Origin: an uncultured Lachnospiraceae bacterium
GTDB taxonomy: Bacteria; Bacillota; Clostridia; Lachnospirales; Lachnospiraceae
Length of the DNA stretch: 6,727 bases
Direction: 5' to 3'
Assembly (NCBI GenBank): GCA_902782655.1
Contig: CACZNY010000079.1
Coordinates: 1 to 6,727 of the forward strand
Both the position numbers and the translations under genes were made by a program. A model generated the notes under the pieces. The model was not told where the DNA came from and made no database searches. It saw only the letters and a list, made by a program, of their open reading frames with translations. Position 1 is the first letter of the stretch, and each line of letters opens with the position of its first letter. This document shows positions 6,196-6,727 of the stretch, in pieces.

Positions 6196-6727
6196 ATGGC
6201 ACGGCCGGAAAGCAGCAGAAAGAGCAATTTTATCGTTCAGGGCGGCCTGCTTGGAATGGCGGGCATAGTGACCCGCATCATCGGCATGATATACCGTATC
6301 CCGGTGACGAATATCATCGGAGACAAGGGAAACGGATACTATGCCTCTGCGTATTATATCTACAATATCATGCTGCTCATCTCGTCCTATTCACTGCCTC
6401 TTGCAATTTCCAAGGTGGTGTCGGCAAGGCTTTCAAAAAGACAGTACAGGAACGCGCGCAAGGTCTTCAGGGGAGGGCTTATTTTCGCCTGCATCACGGG
6501 CGGTATAGCCGGACTCATAGTGCTTTTCGGAGCTGATAAGCTGGCTGAGTTCCTTAAGGAGCCGCTTTCAGCCATAGCCTTAAGGATATTTGCGCCCACC
6601 CTTCTGATAGTTGCGGTCATGGGAGTTTTCAGGGGTTATTTCCAGGGCATGGGCAACATGGTGCCCACTGCGGTTTCCCAGATCATAGAGCAGATAATAA
6701 ATGCTGTCATAAGCATCGTGGCTGCAA
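6196..6727 (+). CDS. MOP-superfamily flippase, SpoVB/MurJ-like (N-terminal part, cut by window end)
   Basis: The frame is open from ATG 6196 to the window end, giving 177 residues of a polytopic membrane protein that would normally run to about 450-550. It has the N-terminal pattern of polysaccharide-biosynthesis/oligosaccharide flippases: a basic leader (ARPESSRKS), then GGLLGMAGIVTRIIGMIYRIP (16-36), IIGDKGNGYYASAYYIYN (40-57), LPLAISKVVSARLSK (67-81), and RGYFQGMGNMVPTAVSQIIEQ (146-166). Such proteins move lipid-linked sugars, such as the peptidoglycan precursor lipid II or polysaccharide intermediates, across the membrane. Hydrophobic segments appear near 12-33, 52-74, 93-112, 128-145 and 160-177. 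Close to the SpoVB/YtgP branch, it could be a MurJ-type lipid II flippase or a sporulation/polysaccharide exporter; the fragment does not decide. The ATG directly follows the lipoprotein stop with no clear Shine-Dalgarno, suggesting reinitiation. Confidence 0.93.
   Translation, partial: MARPESSRKSNFIVQGGLLGMAGIVTRIIGMIYRIPVTNIIGDKGNGYYASAYYIYNIMLLISSYSLPLAISKVVSARLSKRQYRNARKVFRGGLIFACITGGIAGLIVLFGADKLAEFLKEPLSAIALRIFAPTLLIVAVMGVFRGYFQGMGNMVPTAVSQIIEQIINAVISIVAA

Noticed and set aside
630..6590. Many CTTAAG hexamers (for example near 635, 1821, 2050, 4030, 4483, 6552)
   Set aside because: Several are Leu-Lys (CTT AAG) codon pairs in frame, reflecting codon bias and not a spaced repeat or regulatory site.

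Overview
This window is one gene-dense stretch of a Firmicutes chromosome with every gene on the + strand. It most resembles a Lachnospiraceae-type member of the Clostridia. The clues are the clostridial-type glutamate synthase/Nfn small-subunit C-terminus, a pyrimidine-nucleoside phosphorylase of the Firmicutes Pdp type, the phoH / 7TM-HD / ybeY gene order, a YerB-family (DUF3048) lipoprotein, and a SpoVB/MurJ-like flippase. Base composition looks close to half G+C, with heavy use of AGG/AGA for arginine and ATA for isoleucine. The family-level placement is inference.

Layout, left to right. (1) The last 46 codons of a gltA/nfnB-type flavoprotein subunit. (2) A 155-residue two-helix membrane protein of unknown function. 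(3) rlmH, the 23S rRNA pseudouridine methyltransferase. (4) pdp, pyrimidine-nucleoside phosphorylase. (5) phoH, a PhoH-family NTPase. (6) A 414-residue polytopic membrane protein in the place where the c-di-AMP phosphodiesterase PgpH/YqfF normally sits; it lacks the large extracellular domain and has lost most HD metal-binding residues. (7) ybeY, the rRNA-maturation RNase. (8) A DUF3048/YerB-like lipoprotein with a TTG start. (9) The first 177 codons of a MOP-superfamily (SpoVB/MurJ-like) lipid-linked sugar flippase, cut by the window end.

Neighbouring genes overlap by 4, 4, 4, 8, 83 and 17 bases, are then separated by 3 bases, and finally abut with no gap. Only bases 5005-5007 are non-coding. 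I see no internal promoter, terminator, RNA gene, mobile element or CRISPR array, so the simplest reading is one long, translationally coupled operon whose promoter lies upstream of the window. Three genes (rlmH, phoH, ybeY) have known or likely roles in ribosome/RNA maturation. The last two (the lipoprotein and the flippase) point to the cell envelope.

Nothing here is a clear new multi-gene system. The most interesting object is the shortened, apparently catalytically dead PgpH-like protein at 3276-4520, together with its long out-of-frame overlap with phoH, where one DNA stretch encodes a basic tail for one protein and an acidic tail for the other.
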